A program made the position numbers and the translations under genes. The notes under the pieces are model-generated. The model was given only the letters and a program-made list of their open reading frames with translations, did no database searches and had not been told where the DNA came from. Positions 43,785-52,324 of a stretch of 64,000 bases of DNA are shown here, piece by piece. The number at the start of each line of letters is the position of its first letter. Within the stretch, counting starts at the first letter, position 1. The DNA is from Oscillospiraceae bacterium (GTDB lineage Bacteria; Bacillota; Clostridia; Oscillospirales; Ruminococcaceae). The stretch lies in assembly GCA_017466865.1 (NCBI GenBank), contig JAFTTI010000008.1, forward strand, positions 62,001 through 126,000, read 5' to 3'.

Positions 43785-44309
43785 TTATCTCACCATCATT
43801 TCAACGACTTTTTCAAAAGAAACACACTCTGCATACCTTTTATTCCAGATAAATCCATTATAATATTTATAGGTTTCTTCAGCTGTCATATACTGATTAT
43901 CAAATGTAGTATTTGTATTTTCAGGAACTATCATTTTAAAGCCGTGTTCAAATCCCGCTTTAATAGTAGCATCAATACAATAATCTGTCTGTAATCCGAC
44001 AATGATAACAACATCTTCGTTCTTCCCTTTCAGATATTCAAGAAGCCCTGTATCTTTAAAAGAACTGTTTACTGTTTTATCAAATATAATTTCATCGGAC
44101 CGAGGTTTAAATCCCTCATATATTTCAAAGCCATCGTTACCTTTCGTAAGTTCGTAGCCAAAGCCGTCATCATGTCTTACAAAAATAACTTCTACCCCGT
44201 TATTTCTTGCTTTATTTATAAGTTCTTCCACATATCTCTTAAACAAGCCGAAATTATATAATTTATCATTGGTAATTGCTTTTTGTGTATCAACAACTAA
44301 AAGTACCAT
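43785..44309 (-). CDS. Isochorismatase-family cysteine hydrolase
   Basis: A 174-residue protein of the isochorismatase-like fold. The catalytic triad is visible: Asp7 in LLVVDTQKA, a lysine in FDKTVNSSF, and the nucleophilic cysteine in LQTDYCIDATIKAG near residue 112. Relatives include nicotinamidases and carbamoylases; the substrate is unknown. AAGGTGATTTT precedes the ATG. It starts 9 bases after the RnfA-like gene. Confidence 0.9.
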   Translation of the reverse strand: MVLLVVDTQKAITNDKLYNFGLFKRYVEELINKARNNGVEVIFVRHDDGFGYELTKGNDGFEIYEGFKPRSDEIIFDKTVNSSFKDTGLLEYLKGKNEDVVIIVGLQTDYCIDATIKAGFEHGFKMIVPENTNTTFDNQYMTAEETYKYYNGFIWNKRYAECVSFEKVVEMMVR

Positions 44310-44318
44310 AAAATCACC

Positions 44319-44912
44319 TTATAAAGTTATTGTTCCGCCTGAAAGTGCATAAAAAGCCATAGCCAGTATTCCCACATAGATATACGTTATAGGAAGTCCT
44401 CTAAAACTTGGAGAAACATCTTCGGAATATAATTTTTCATAAACAGCCGATACCAAAAAAGTTGCAATAATAAAACCTATTCCTGTTCCTAATGCATATG
44501 CAATATATTCTACAAGACTATTTCCGCTCATTGCATTTGTAAATAAAACCCCAAGAACAGCACAGTTAAATGCCGAAACATGTATAAATTTCTTTATCGA
44601 TAAAAAGAACGGATATGCCAATTTCCATACAACAAGCAATGTGACAATATACACTACTCCGATTATCACAACATAAACAAGTGGCATAAAAATGTAATTA
44701 TATTCATTTTCTTTAAAATAATAATCTGCAAAATAAGCAATGACACTTGATACAACAGAAAAATAAGTTATGCACGAACCAAAAGCAAAAAATTTCTTAC
44801 GGCTTCTTGCAGCAAGAAATAATGTACTTGTACCAAGCGCTTTCGAAAAAACAGTATTTTCCACAAGAATTGCAGTAAGAGAAATAAGAATTGCATTCAT
44901 TACAACATCCAT
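44319..44912 (-). CDS. RnfA/NqrE-like membrane subunit (divergent)
   Basis: A 197-residue protein with six transmembrane helices that aligns along its length with RnfA: LTAILVENTVFSKALG at the start, FNCAVLGVLF in the middle and SPSFRGLPI near the end. In true RnfA two cysteines help bind a membrane [2Fe-2S] cluster; here the first (L-G-x-C) is Ser29 and the second, C117, is kept. The ATG at 44912 overlaps the RnfE-like stop (TGATG); a TTG three bases upstream is possible. It is downstream of the E- and D-like genes; C, G and B are missing. Confidence 0.85.
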   Translation of the reverse strand: MDVVMNAILISLTAILVENTVFSKALGTSTLFLAARSRKKFFAFGSCITYFSVVSSVIAYFADYYFKENEYNYIFMPLVYVVIIGVVYIVTLLVVWKLAYPFFLSIKKFIHVSAFNCAVLGVLFTNAMSGNSLVEYIAYALGTGIGFIIATFLVSAVYEKLYSEDVSPSFRGLPITYIYVGILAMAFYALSGGTITL

Positions 44913-45529
44913 CAAGAATGACTCCTAACAATAAGTTTGATTTTCTTAAGAATAGCAGCAAGCACGCCTATAAGAATAAATCCGCCAAAAGTAGTTGATA
45001 AAAACGGAAGTGTAAAATGTATTCCGATTATTTTATCGCCTATCGCACCAGTAGCAAAAATTTCTCTGATTACTCCGACTATAATTGCTACAATATCAAA
45101 TCCTAATATATAGAAAAAAACTTCTGAAAGCATACGCAATTTATCGAGTTTGAAAAAATGTATTTCGGTTCTTGTAATAATAAGAGAGTTTGTCACAAGA
45201 AGCGGAAACATAATTCCTAAAGATGAAAACTGCTGATTCATAAAAGAATCCGCGAAAACAGCAATCGGAACATACACCATAGCCGCAATTATAGTATATA
45301 ATATAATACGTATAGCATAAACAATATCTCTGGGGACAAAGCTTGATATTAAAACAGTTAAAAAAGTTATAAGACTAAAGGCTATAACCAACGCAATGGC
45401 CGATTGAAGAGTGGTTGCAACAGCAACAATAGGAGCAACAACAAGACCACTTGCAAGGACTGTATTTTTCATAAATAATCCGTCAAAAATAGTTTTGTCA
45501 AATTTCTTTCTTGTTTTATTGTTGTCCAT
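44912..45529 (-). CDS. RnfE/NqrD-like membrane subunit (divergent)
   Basis: A 205-residue, six-helix protein that aligns with RnfE: FDGLFMKNTVLASGLVVAP at the start, SLGIMFPLLVTNSLII in the middle. Both cluster cysteine positions are substituted: Ala32 for the cysteine of L-G-L-C-P and Ser115 for that of V-T-N-C. The ATG at 45529 is used because AGGAGG lies 6 bases before it; it overlaps the end of the D-like gene by 14 bases. Electron transfer as in Rnf is therefore doubtful. Confidence 0.85.
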   Translation of the reverse strand: MDNNKTRKKFDKTIFDGLFMKNTVLASGLVVAPIVAVATTLQSAIALVIAFSLITFLTVLISSFVPRDIVYAIRIILYTIIAAMVYVPIAVFADSFMNQQFSSLGIMFPLLVTNSLIITRTEIHFFKLDKLRMLSEVFFYILGFDIVAIIVGVIREIFATGAIGDKIIGIHFTLPFLSTTFGGFILIGVLAAILKKIKLIVRSHS

Positions 45530-46517
45530 TTCCTGCCTCCTCATTTATTGTATTTTTATTTTTAAAAAGTTTTTTCTTGATTTTTCTGAATTCTCTTCCG
45601 AATGAAAAAGCACTTTCATCAAGTACAATTCCAATAGGTGCCGCAATAATAAGTGCATAAAGAATAGAATTTTCCACTTTCCCTATAAATTGAATAATAA
45701 TAGTCAGAACGCCAATTATAATTCCATATAAGAGTCTTGATGATTTTGATTTAGGAAGAACATAATAATCACAGGCAAAAAATAGCATTGAAAACAAAAC
45801 TGTACCACTTGCAAGTTGATAAAATACAGCAGTAAAAGCATCGCTTCCAAAAAATCTGAAGAAATACGCAAGAGCCGCTATAGTTCCTGTTCCGCCAAAG
45901 AAAGTGAGAAAAGATGCAGAGCGTCTGCAAATCAAAACTATGGCACATACAAGAATTATAACAATATGAGTAGCACCCATAGGTCCTGTAAATTTTCCGA
46001 TAAATATATCCACATTACTTACCGAAGGATTTGATGCATATCCTAAAACGCGAGTAAGAGATGAAGAAAGAGAAATTGACAATTCTGATGCAAGAGAAAG
46101 TGTTTCTTCAGGTTTCGGATAAAGAAGAACTTTATTTCCCCAGCATATTGAAGATAATACAAATCCGACAACTGTAGGGTTGAAAATATTTTTACCCTTT
46201 CCACCAAAAAACTGTTTCCCAAGTGTAATAGCAAGAATATTTGATAAAATGATAATAGCATAAGAAATAGATGCAGGCATCATAAGTGCCATAAGAACAC
46301 CTGAAAGAGGAACAGAAAAATCAGTAAAATCGTATTTTTCTCCTCTTAATTTCACACAAATAATATCTGTAACATAAGCAGATATTATAGAAATCAGAGA
46401 TAAAACAAGCGCCCTTAACCCATAATAATAACAAGACATAAAAATAAGTGCAAGAGAAACAAGAAGCATATCGACAACCGATCTTCTTTCTGTTTTCTGT
46501 GAAGATTGACTAAGCAT
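45516..46517 (-). CDS. RnfD/NqrB-like membrane subunit (divergent)
   Basis: A 333-residue protein with about nine transmembrane helices. It matches RnfD at GKQFFGGKGKNIFNPTVVGF (near residue 115) and at the C-terminal region QLASGTVLFSMLFFACDY and SSRLLYGIIIGVLTIIIQ. The S-G-A-T-type site of covalent FMN in RnfD is not recognisable in the corresponding loop (around residues 150-185). It is the first gene of the D-E-A run, preceded by AAAGGATTTTCAA. Confidence 0.85.
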   Translation of the reverse strand: MLSQSSQKTERRSVVDMLLVSLALIFMSCYYYGLRALVLSLISIISAYVTDIICVKLRGEKYDFTDFSVPLSGVLMALMMPASISYAIIILSNILAITLGKQFFGGKGKNIFNPTVVGFVLSSICWGNKVLLYPKPEETLSLASELSISLSSSLTRVLGYASNPSVSNVDIFIGKFTGPMGATHIVIILVCAIVLICRRSASFLTFFGGTGTIAALAYFFRFFGSDAFTAVFYQLASGTVLFSMLFFACDYYVLPKSKSSRLLYGIIIGVLTIIIQFIGKVENSILYALIIAAPIGIVLDESAFSFGREFRKIKKKLFKNKNTINEEAGNGQQ

Positions 46518-46547
46518 TTGAAAATCCTTTCTATAAAGCCGAGGTGA

Positions 46548-46576
46548 TATATAATGATATCAACTTTAATCAGCAA
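46548..46576 (-). promoter_or_regulatory. Candidate promoter of the Rnf-like operon
   Basis: Minus strand TTGCTG (46571-46576), 17 bases, TATATA (46548-46553). It lies over the start codon and first codons of the divergent mecA-like gene, so the two genes cannot be initiated independently without interference. Confidence 0.5.
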
Positions 46577-47114
46577 CTCGACAATAAAAATATTTTTAAG
46601 CAGCGAAGAAATGACATTATATAAAATAAAATTTGATGATCTTGATAAAGAAAAATACGAAACTAAAGTTTTTATATTAAACCTGATAGAAAAAATCAAA
46701 AATATCAACAATATTGATCTTAGTAACGAAAAACTTTATATCGAAGCATTTGAACAAAATAACGGAAGTTGTCTTCTTTACATTTCGATAAAAGGAGAAA
46801 AATTCAAAAAGAAAGACAATATTTCAACTGAAATAGTTTATGAATTCAAAACACTTTCTGATGTAACTCTTGCAAGTAAAACGCTATGGGCAAATCTCAA
46901 TCACCTTTTTAGAGAAAGTGATTTTTTATGTTCAAATGAAAATTATCGTCTTATAATCAAATCATATAGTAAAGTCAGAGAAAAAATACGAAATTGCTTA
47001 TGTGAATACGGTAAAGAAATAGGAACTGATGATATAAGCATATCAGTTACAAGAGAACATTATACAATGATAATAGAAAAAAATGCTATTGAATCATTAG
47101 CTGTTATTGATTAA
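46554..47114 (+). CDS. MecA-like adaptor protein
   Basis: A 186-residue acidic/basic mosaic protein. The N-terminal part (STLISNSTIKIFLSSEEMTLY) and the C-terminal domain (EFKTLSDVTLASKTLW, then SNENYRLIIKSYSK) follow the layout of MecA, the adaptor that delivers substrates to the ClpC protease. The linker is short and lysine-rich. The match is by overall pattern; a remote paralogue is possible. GAGGTGATATATA precedes the ATG. Its 3' end overlaps the convergent rpe gene by 18 bases. Confidence 0.75.
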   Translation: MISTLISNSTIKIFLSSEEMTLYKIKFDDLDKEKYETKVFILNLIEKIKNINNIDLSNEKLYIEAFEQNNGSCLLYISIKGEKFKKKDNISTEIVYEFKTLSDVTLASKTLWANLNHLFRESDFLCSNENYRLIIKSYSKVREKIRNCLCEYGKEIGTDDISISVTREHYTMIIEKNAIESLAVID

Positions 47115-47756
47115 TTTTATAGTCTGAACAGCCTTTTTCATATCATCGGATTTAAAAAGATATGTTCCTGAAACAAGATCATCTGCACCAGCATCAACAG
47201 CAATTTTTGCTGTAATATCGTTTATGCCACCATCAACCTGAACAAGACAATCATAGCCGTTTTCAATAATAACTTTTTTTACGGCCGATACCTTGCCCAT
47301 TGTTTCGTGTATAAATCCCTGTCCACCAAAACCGGGTTCAACACTCATGATGAGAATATTTTCGATAAACGGAAGATATTCATATACAACTTCTATTGGG
47401 GTGTTCGGTTTTACTGTAAGCCCCGCTTTTATTCCTCTTGAATGTATTTTGTCAATAGTTGATTTTATATCAACGTCACTTTCGACATGAAAAGTTATCA
47501 TATCGGCACCAGCATCAACAAATGCATCAACATATTTCATAGGGTCAATAATCATAAAATGAACATCTATGAACATATCAGTTATGCTTTTAACTGATTT
47601 CAAAACAGGAATACCGAATGAAATATTATTTACAAACACCCCATCCATAACATCAAAATGTATTCTGTCAGCACCAGATTCTTCAAGTCTTTTTATATCG
47701 GTTTTTAAATTTGCCAAATCAGCACTTAAAATCGATGGAGAAACTATAATAGACAC
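47097..47756 (-). CDS. rpe: Ribulose-phosphate 3-epimerase
   Basis: A 219-residue TIM barrel of the pentose-phosphate pathway. Motifs: SPSILSADLANLKTDI at the start, IHFDVMDGVFVNNISFG near residue 32 (catalytic Asp and metal site), VHFMIIDP near 68, MSVEPGFGGQGF near 138 and QVDGGINDITA near 172. The start is a GTG at 47756 behind GGGGGAT. It has its own promoter. Confidence 0.96.
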   Translation of the reverse strand: MSIIVSPSILSADLANLKTDIKRLEESGADRIHFDVMDGVFVNNISFGIPVLKSVKSITDMFIDVHFMIIDPMKYVDAFVDAGADMITFHVESDVDIKSTIDKIHSRGIKAGLTVKPNTPIEVVYEYLPFIENILIMSVEPGFGGQGFIHETMGKVSAVKKVIIENGYDCLVQVDGGINDITAKIAVDAGADDLVSGTYLFKSDDMKKAVQTIKLINNS

Positions 47757-47794
47757 TTAAATCCCCCTAAAAATAGATATAAATATACAATGAT

Positions 47795-47823
47795 ATTATA
47801 TATCACAATCCCTTTATCGTCAA
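47795..47823 (-). promoter_or_regulatory. Promoter of rpe
   Basis: Minus strand TTGACG (47818-47823), 17 bases, TATAAT (47795-47800). Confidence 0.8.
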
Positions 47824-47852
47824 TAAAAAAATAAATATTTTATCTTTTTCAT

Positions 47853-47997
47853 AAAAAACAGGTCAGATACCTTATGGTTTTAAGGCATCTGACCTTTTAT
47901 ATATTCAAAGCGGAAAGGCACCTTTTATACGGAAGCTCCCCTATGGGCGTAAAAACACCACTTCCGAAAGTAATCTGAAACCGCTTACACTAATAGT
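47853..47997 (-). ncRNA. Candidate structured small RNA, family unidentified
   Basis: On the minus strand an AAGCGG/CCGCTT helix (47983-47978 region with 47914-47909) encloses a CGGAAG/CTTCCG helix and a GGTGT/ACGCC hairpin, and is followed by a strong terminator, AGGTCAGAT/ATCTGACCT (47860-47895), with a TTTTTT tract. A weak promoter (TTGCGT, 16 bases, TAAACT) lies near 48000-48022. There is no open reading frame. It is not a T-box, lysine, SAM, FMN, TPP, cobalamin or glycine riboswitch that I recognise. This and the rpe promoter are all I see in the 47757-48115 gap. Confidence 0.5.
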
Positions 47998-48115
47998 TTA
48001 TGCTAAAATTCACAATACGCAACCACGATGAATATTGTCATAATATAAAGAACTCATGCTATATCGTAATTTCAATAGTTGTTAAAGAAAAAAGAAGAAT
48101 TATTGCTGTGAAATG

Positions 48116-49075
48116 CTACGAAAAAAATATCAAAGGATATATTCCTGATAACTTATCAAAAACCATCATTACAACAGGTATAGTAAGGATAGAAAAAAGC
48201 GTTGAAACAGTAATTATCATAGAAGCATACTCAGCATTTCTCTCAAACATCCTTGACATCATAAGAGTAGATGATGCAGTCGGACAAGCGGTTGCAATCA
48301 TATTAGCAACAAGAAGTGAAGTGAAAATTTCATTTTCTGCACCTATAAAAGCAAACACAATAAGCATAATTGCTGGAACTACTATAAGTCTTATAGCTGA
48401 AATAACAAAAATCCTTATATTTTTCAAAGCAGATTTAATATTTGTTCTCGCGAGATATATCCCTGTAACAATCATGGCAAGAGGTGTATTGAGTGAAGAA
48501 ATAAACTCAATAGGTTTAGCAACTATAACTGGCAATTTGATTGAAAAAAGGAAAATAGCAATTCCGACTACAATACTTATTATAGGCGCTGAAGTAAGAA
48601 CTTTAAGTATGTCCTTTACACTCATCTTTCCTTTCATTATAGAAACGCCATATGTCCAAGTAAAAAAATTAAACACGGCTACATAAGTACTTGCATAAAA
48701 AACCCCTATATCTCCAACTACCGCCTGGATAAGAGGAATTCCCATGAATCCACAATTGCTAAAAACAATAGCAAATCTTTCTACAATATATTCTTTTCTT
48801 TCAGGATTTTTTCTTATAAGCAGTGTAGCAACCACAACACCAAGCGTGTTGCTTATTATAGCAAGTAACACAGATATAATAAGTCCATTTGCAAGTTCCG
48901 GCTTATATTCAATCTGAAAAGCATGAAGTATAACACAAGGATTCACTATCATAAGAAGAAATTTAGAAAGCTCTGCCCCTGTATTTTCTGAAATCATTTT
49001 CTTTTTATAACATAATATCCCGATTGACATAATCAGAAACATTACAGCAACCTGAATAAAAACATTAAAAGCCAT
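48116..49075 (-). CDS. AEC-family (auxin efflux carrier-like) transporter
   Basis: A 319-residue permease with ten hydrophobic helices in two halves. N-terminal VAVMFLIMSIGILCYKKKMISENTGAEL and the inter-repeat NCGFMGIPLIQAV near residue 105 are typical of bacterial AEC transporters (malate, malonate or lactate exporters in studied cases). The substrate is unknown. TAGGAGAAATATAAA precedes the ATG. It is last in the alaS run, 14 bases after the DHHW gene. Confidence 0.88.
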   Translation of the reverse strand: MAFNVFIQVAVMFLIMSIGILCYKKKMISENTGAELSKFLLMIVNPCVILHAFQIEYKPELANGLIISVLLAIISNTLGVVVATLLIRKNPERKEYIVERFAIVFSNCGFMGIPLIQAVVGDIGVFYASTYVAVFNFFTWTYGVSIMKGKMSVKDILKVLTSAPIISIVVGIAIFLFSIKLPVIVAKPIEFISSLNTPLAMIVTGIYLARTNIKSALKNIRIFVISAIRLIVVPAIMLIVFAFIGAENEIFTSLLVANMIATACPTASSTLMMSRMFERNAEYASMIITVSTLFSILTIPVVMMVFDKLSGIYPLIFFS

Positions 49076-49089
49076 TTTTTATATTTCTC

Positions 49090-50241
49090 CTAAAAATCAA
49101 GTTTTCTTATATTTTTATCCTGAGCAAATGTAGAATAATTATACAAAAACATCACCTGATTATAATCATCTATATTTATTATTTCATCATAAGGAACATC
49201 GATATATCTCATATCAAGCATTGTTATTTCAGAATAATGCTGACTAAGAAAAGGAATATACGAATTAGCATAAGAATCCTTGATAACAAGAAGTTTACCC
49301 TCATTAAGAGCGTTCGTTTTTATTTTCACAACAGGCTGATTCTGACCACCAAAAACTGAATATTTATCTTTAATTTCGAGAAAATCTCTAAAATAATAAG
49401 ATTCATAAGTTTCTGTTCCTTTGCCCGTATAAACATCTGTCGACATTATATCTACTCCTGATGTAGGATAATAAATATCTATAATATCAGATTTTACCCC
49501 ATCATACAAAGTTTTAGAATACAATGTACCCTGAAAATCAGAAGATGCATGTTCGATATTATAATTATCCAATGAAACAGGAGTAAACCCCATATCATAA
49601 GCGGTTGATGAATATACATAATAAGCACCAAGGGTAGTCCAATGATGGTCTGTACGGTAATAAATATAATCATCCTTATTAGAATTAAGAATACTGTAAG
49701 CATCCAATGTTATTATATTTTTTTCTGATAACTCTGAATAAATTTTACTTATTTCTTCTTTTTGATCGATATTAGGATTTGAAGAAGAATAAAATTCAGC
49801 GGATGTAGGAACAATCATAACATAGGTTTTAAGTCCGGTGTTTTCGCTGAAATTATTTATTGCCGAAATACTCTTTAATATAGTTTTATAATCAGGATAA
49901 TCAAGTTTTTCTACCATTCTTCCATCTTCTATATAAACACCATTTATTTCTCGTCGGCCGGTTAAAAGTTCCATTTGTGTTTTTGCCTTTATCCAATCTG
50001 TTCTTCCTACAAAATGGTCTGCAAAATAACTTTCTGAATTTTTCATAAAACTACGATCAAGAACAGAAGAAAAACTGAATTCAGGAGCTTTGGAAAGAAC
50101 TCTGTTTTCTATTTCAGAAAATTCTTTTTTCGGAAGAATTATCGTCATCAAAGGAAGGATTGTAATAACTCCGAAAAAGAAAAAGAAACTGAGCATTTTA
50201 GGGAGATTTCTTTTTATTTTTTCTTTTATTTCAGGCTTCAT
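49090..50241 (-). CDS. DHHW-family (AlgX/AlgJ-like) acetyltransferase partner
   Basis: A 383-residue membrane-anchored extracytoplasmic protein: one N-terminal helix (about 14-35), then a SGNH-like domain with the DHHW signature in YYRTDHHWTTLGA near residue 195 and a likely nucleophilic serine in VIKDSYANSY near 335. Such proteins act with an MBOAT to O-acetylate exported polysaccharides. It starts 17 bases after the MBOAT gene. AAGGAGATTTATTTTT precedes the ATG. Confidence 0.88.
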   Translation of the reverse strand: MKPEIKEKIKRNLPKMLSFFFFFGVITILPLMTIILPKKEFSEIENRVLSKAPEFSFSSVLDRSFMKNSESYFADHFVGRTDWIKAKTQMELLTGRREINGVYIEDGRMVEKLDYPDYKTILKSISAINNFSENTGLKTYVMIVPTSAEFYSSSNPNIDQKEEISKIYSELSEKNIITLDAYSILNSNKDDYIYYRTDHHWTTLGAYYVYSSTAYDMGFTPVSLDNYNIEHASSDFQGTLYSKTLYDGVKSDIIDIYYPTSGVDIMSTDVYTGKGTETYESYYFRDFLEIKDKYSVFGGQNQPVVKIKTNALNEGKLLVIKDSYANSYIPFLSQHYSEITMLDMRYIDVPYDEIINIDDYNQVMFLYNYSTFAQDKNIRKLDF

Positions 50242-50258
50242 AAAAATAAATCTCCTTT

Positions 50259-51719
50259 CTAAAATCTAAAGTAAAGAAATGGGTTATATGTTGCATTAAC
50301 AAGGAATGATGTACAGACAAGCATAAGAATAACCTGTACAAACGGCGCTGACCATTCAACAATAGCATTGTTTTTCGATCTGATTTTTGAAATGATTTTT
50401 CCGAACCAATCTGTAGATCCGAAAATACATAATGCAAAAATTAATATATTAGTTATAATGAAATATTTCGCATTTCCGTCGATAAATACCCCATTTCCGC
50501 CAAACATCGCATTAAAATAGCTGAAACATGATGGCAAATCTGTTGTATCAAAAAGTACCCATCCAAACACAACAAGAATAAAAGTATAGAGTGTACTTAT
50601 GAACGAAGGCAGTTTTTCCAGAATTTTTCCAAATCCTATTCTTTCTATTATAATTATAACTCCAAAATACAAACCCCATATAACAAAATTCCAACTCGAG
50701 CCATGCCACAATCCTGTCAATGCCCATACAATGATAAGATTAATAAGTGTTCTCGGTAAACCTTTTCTATTTCCGCCAAGAGAAATGTAGACATAAGATT
50801 TAAACCAACTTCCGAGAGTCATATGCCATCTTCTCCAAAATTCAGAAATACTCTTTGACATATAGGGATGATCGAAGTTCTGAGGGAAATTAAATCCGAG
50901 TATTTTACCAAGTCCAACGGCCATATCGGAATATCCAGAAAAATCAAAATAAATCTGGAATGTAAACGCAAGAATTCCAAGCCACGCTGTTACAACAGAT
51001 ATCTCGCTATAATCCATTGCTTTTATATTTGTCCATAATATACCGATATTATTTGCGAGAAGAACCTTTTTAGAAAGACCCTTTATGAATACAGCTATTC
51101 CATCAGCAGCCATATTAACATTTATCTTTCTTGTGTCAATTTCCTTCTGAACATCCTCATATCTTACAATAGGTCCTGCTACAATCTGTGGGAATAAAGA
51201 AACATAAGAAGAAAAATTGATAAAACTCTTCTGGACCTTAATATTTCTTCTATAAAGGTCTATTGTATATGACATACTTTGAAATGTAAAGAAAGAAATA
51301 CCAATAGGAAGATCTACTCTCTGTTCGTTAAGCCCAAGATTAAATACACTGTTTATCACTCTATTAAATCTTACAACAGGATTTAATATTTCAAGATTAA
51401 AAATCGCATTTATACTATCAATTATAAAATCACTATATTTGAAAAGTGCAAGAAGGCTTATATTCATAACAACTGAAACAATAAGACAAATAGTCCTTTT
51501 TTTCTGATTATCATCAAACTTATTCATAAATATGCCAGCAGTATAATCAATGACTGTTGATAAAAGCATTATGAAAACACAAACAGGCTCTCCCCACGCA
51601 TAAAACAGAATTCCCGATACAAATATAATCAAATTCTTTATCTTCATCGGAGATATGAAATATAAAATAAGAACAACAGGAAGAAATATATACAGAAACA
51701 TCAAACTAGAAAAAACCAT
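50259..51719 (-). CDS. MBOAT-family O-acyltransferase (AlgI-like)
   Basis: A 486-residue membrane protein with about eleven helices. SEFWRRWHMTLGSWFK near residue 300 and the conserved histidine block LTGLWHGSSWNFVIWG near 335 identify the AlgI/DltB group. It passes acetyl groups across the membrane to a partner such as the adjacent DHHW protein. The ATG at 51719 follows AAGGAGGGG and overlaps the rnmV stop region. Confidence 0.93.
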   Translation of the reverse strand: MVFSSLMFLYIFLPVVLILYFISPMKIKNLIIFVSGILFYAWGEPVCVFIMLLSTVIDYTAGIFMNKFDDNQKKRTICLIVSVVMNISLLALFKYSDFIIDSINAIFNLEILNPVVRFNRVINSVFNLGLNEQRVDLPIGISFFTFQSMSYTIDLYRRNIKVQKSFINFSSYVSLFPQIVAGPIVRYEDVQKEIDTRKINVNMAADGIAVFIKGLSKKVLLANNIGILWTNIKAMDYSEISVVTAWLGILAFTFQIYFDFSGYSDMAVGLGKILGFNFPQNFDHPYMSKSISEFWRRWHMTLGSWFKSYVYISLGGNRKGLPRTLINLIIVWALTGLWHGSSWNFVIWGLYFGVIIIIERIGFGKILEKLPSFISTLYTFILVVFGWVLFDTTDLPSCFSYFNAMFGGNGVFIDGNAKYFIITNILIFALCIFGSTDWFGKIISKIRSKNNAIVEWSAPFVQVILMLVCTSFLVNATYNPFLYFRF

Positions 51720-51720
51720 T

Positions 51721-52317
51721 TCATTCCCCTCCTTCAAAATCAATTTCGGAAATTATTCTTTTGTATTCATCCAAAGTAAACATAGAATTCAAAATATCAA
51801 GCATCCCCGAAACAGATAAAAGTTCAGGTAATTCAAGATGTTTAAGCAACCTTTTTCTTTTAAAAGATGAATTTTCTCCGCCAGAAAAACCATCTTCATA
51901 TAAATCCATACGAGTAATTCTCTTTTGTTGAGTATTTCTTTCAGAAAAAACAACTCCTGCTTTTTTTAAAGCATCAATAATTATTTCGGCATCCATTCCT
52001 TCAACACCGAGTTTTCCCTCTTTTGAGGCTTTTTCTTTACGACGTTCTTTTCCGAAAACATCAGGAATGTAAACATTAGTTATATTTCCTTTAACGGAAC
52101 CTTTCAGATAATTTCTTATTTTAAATCCTGCAGAATCAGAATCAGTAAGAATTATCACCCCTGTTTTTTCAGCATAAGCTCTTATCAAAGACATTTTTTC
52201 TTTATCCTTAAATATAGAAAAACCGTTGGTAACAATTATTACCGCATCTATAACAGAACTCAACTTTATTTTATCATATTTTCCTTCAACAATAATAGCC
52301 TGTTGAATATGTATCAA
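51721..52317 (-). CDS. rnmV: Ribonuclease M5-like toprim protein
   Basis: A 198-residue protein: an N-terminal toprim domain with the catalytic glutamate in AIIVEGKYDKIKL and the D-x-D pair in ILTDSDSAGFKIRNYL, and a C-terminal DUF4093-type region (KRKRLLKHLELPELLS) as in RNase M5, which matures 5S rRNA. The start is taken as TTG at 52317, overlapping holA by 9 bases, with GGATTGAG upstream; an earlier in-frame ATG at 52353 lies inside holA. Confidence 0.88.
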   Translation of the reverse strand: MIHIQQAIIVEGKYDKIKLSSVIDAVIIVTNGFSIFKDKEKMSLIRAYAEKTGVIILTDSDSAGFKIRNYLKGSVKGNITNVYIPDVFGKERRKEKASKEGKLGVEGMDAEIIIDALKKAGVVFSERNTQQKRITRMDLYEDGFSGGENSSFKRKRLLKHLELPELLSVSGMLDILNSMFTLDEYKRIISEIDFEGGE

Positions 52318-52324
52318 AATATTC

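Noticed and set aside
42607..44309. Cysteine hydrolase plus CPBP protease as a bacteriocin or immunity locus
   Set aside because: No precursor peptide, modification enzyme or dedicated ABC exporter can be seen nearby.
48000..48686. 228-codon plus-strand frame
   Set aside because: It is the antisense shadow of the AEC transporter gene; the minus-strand protein has clear family motifs and a good ribosome site.
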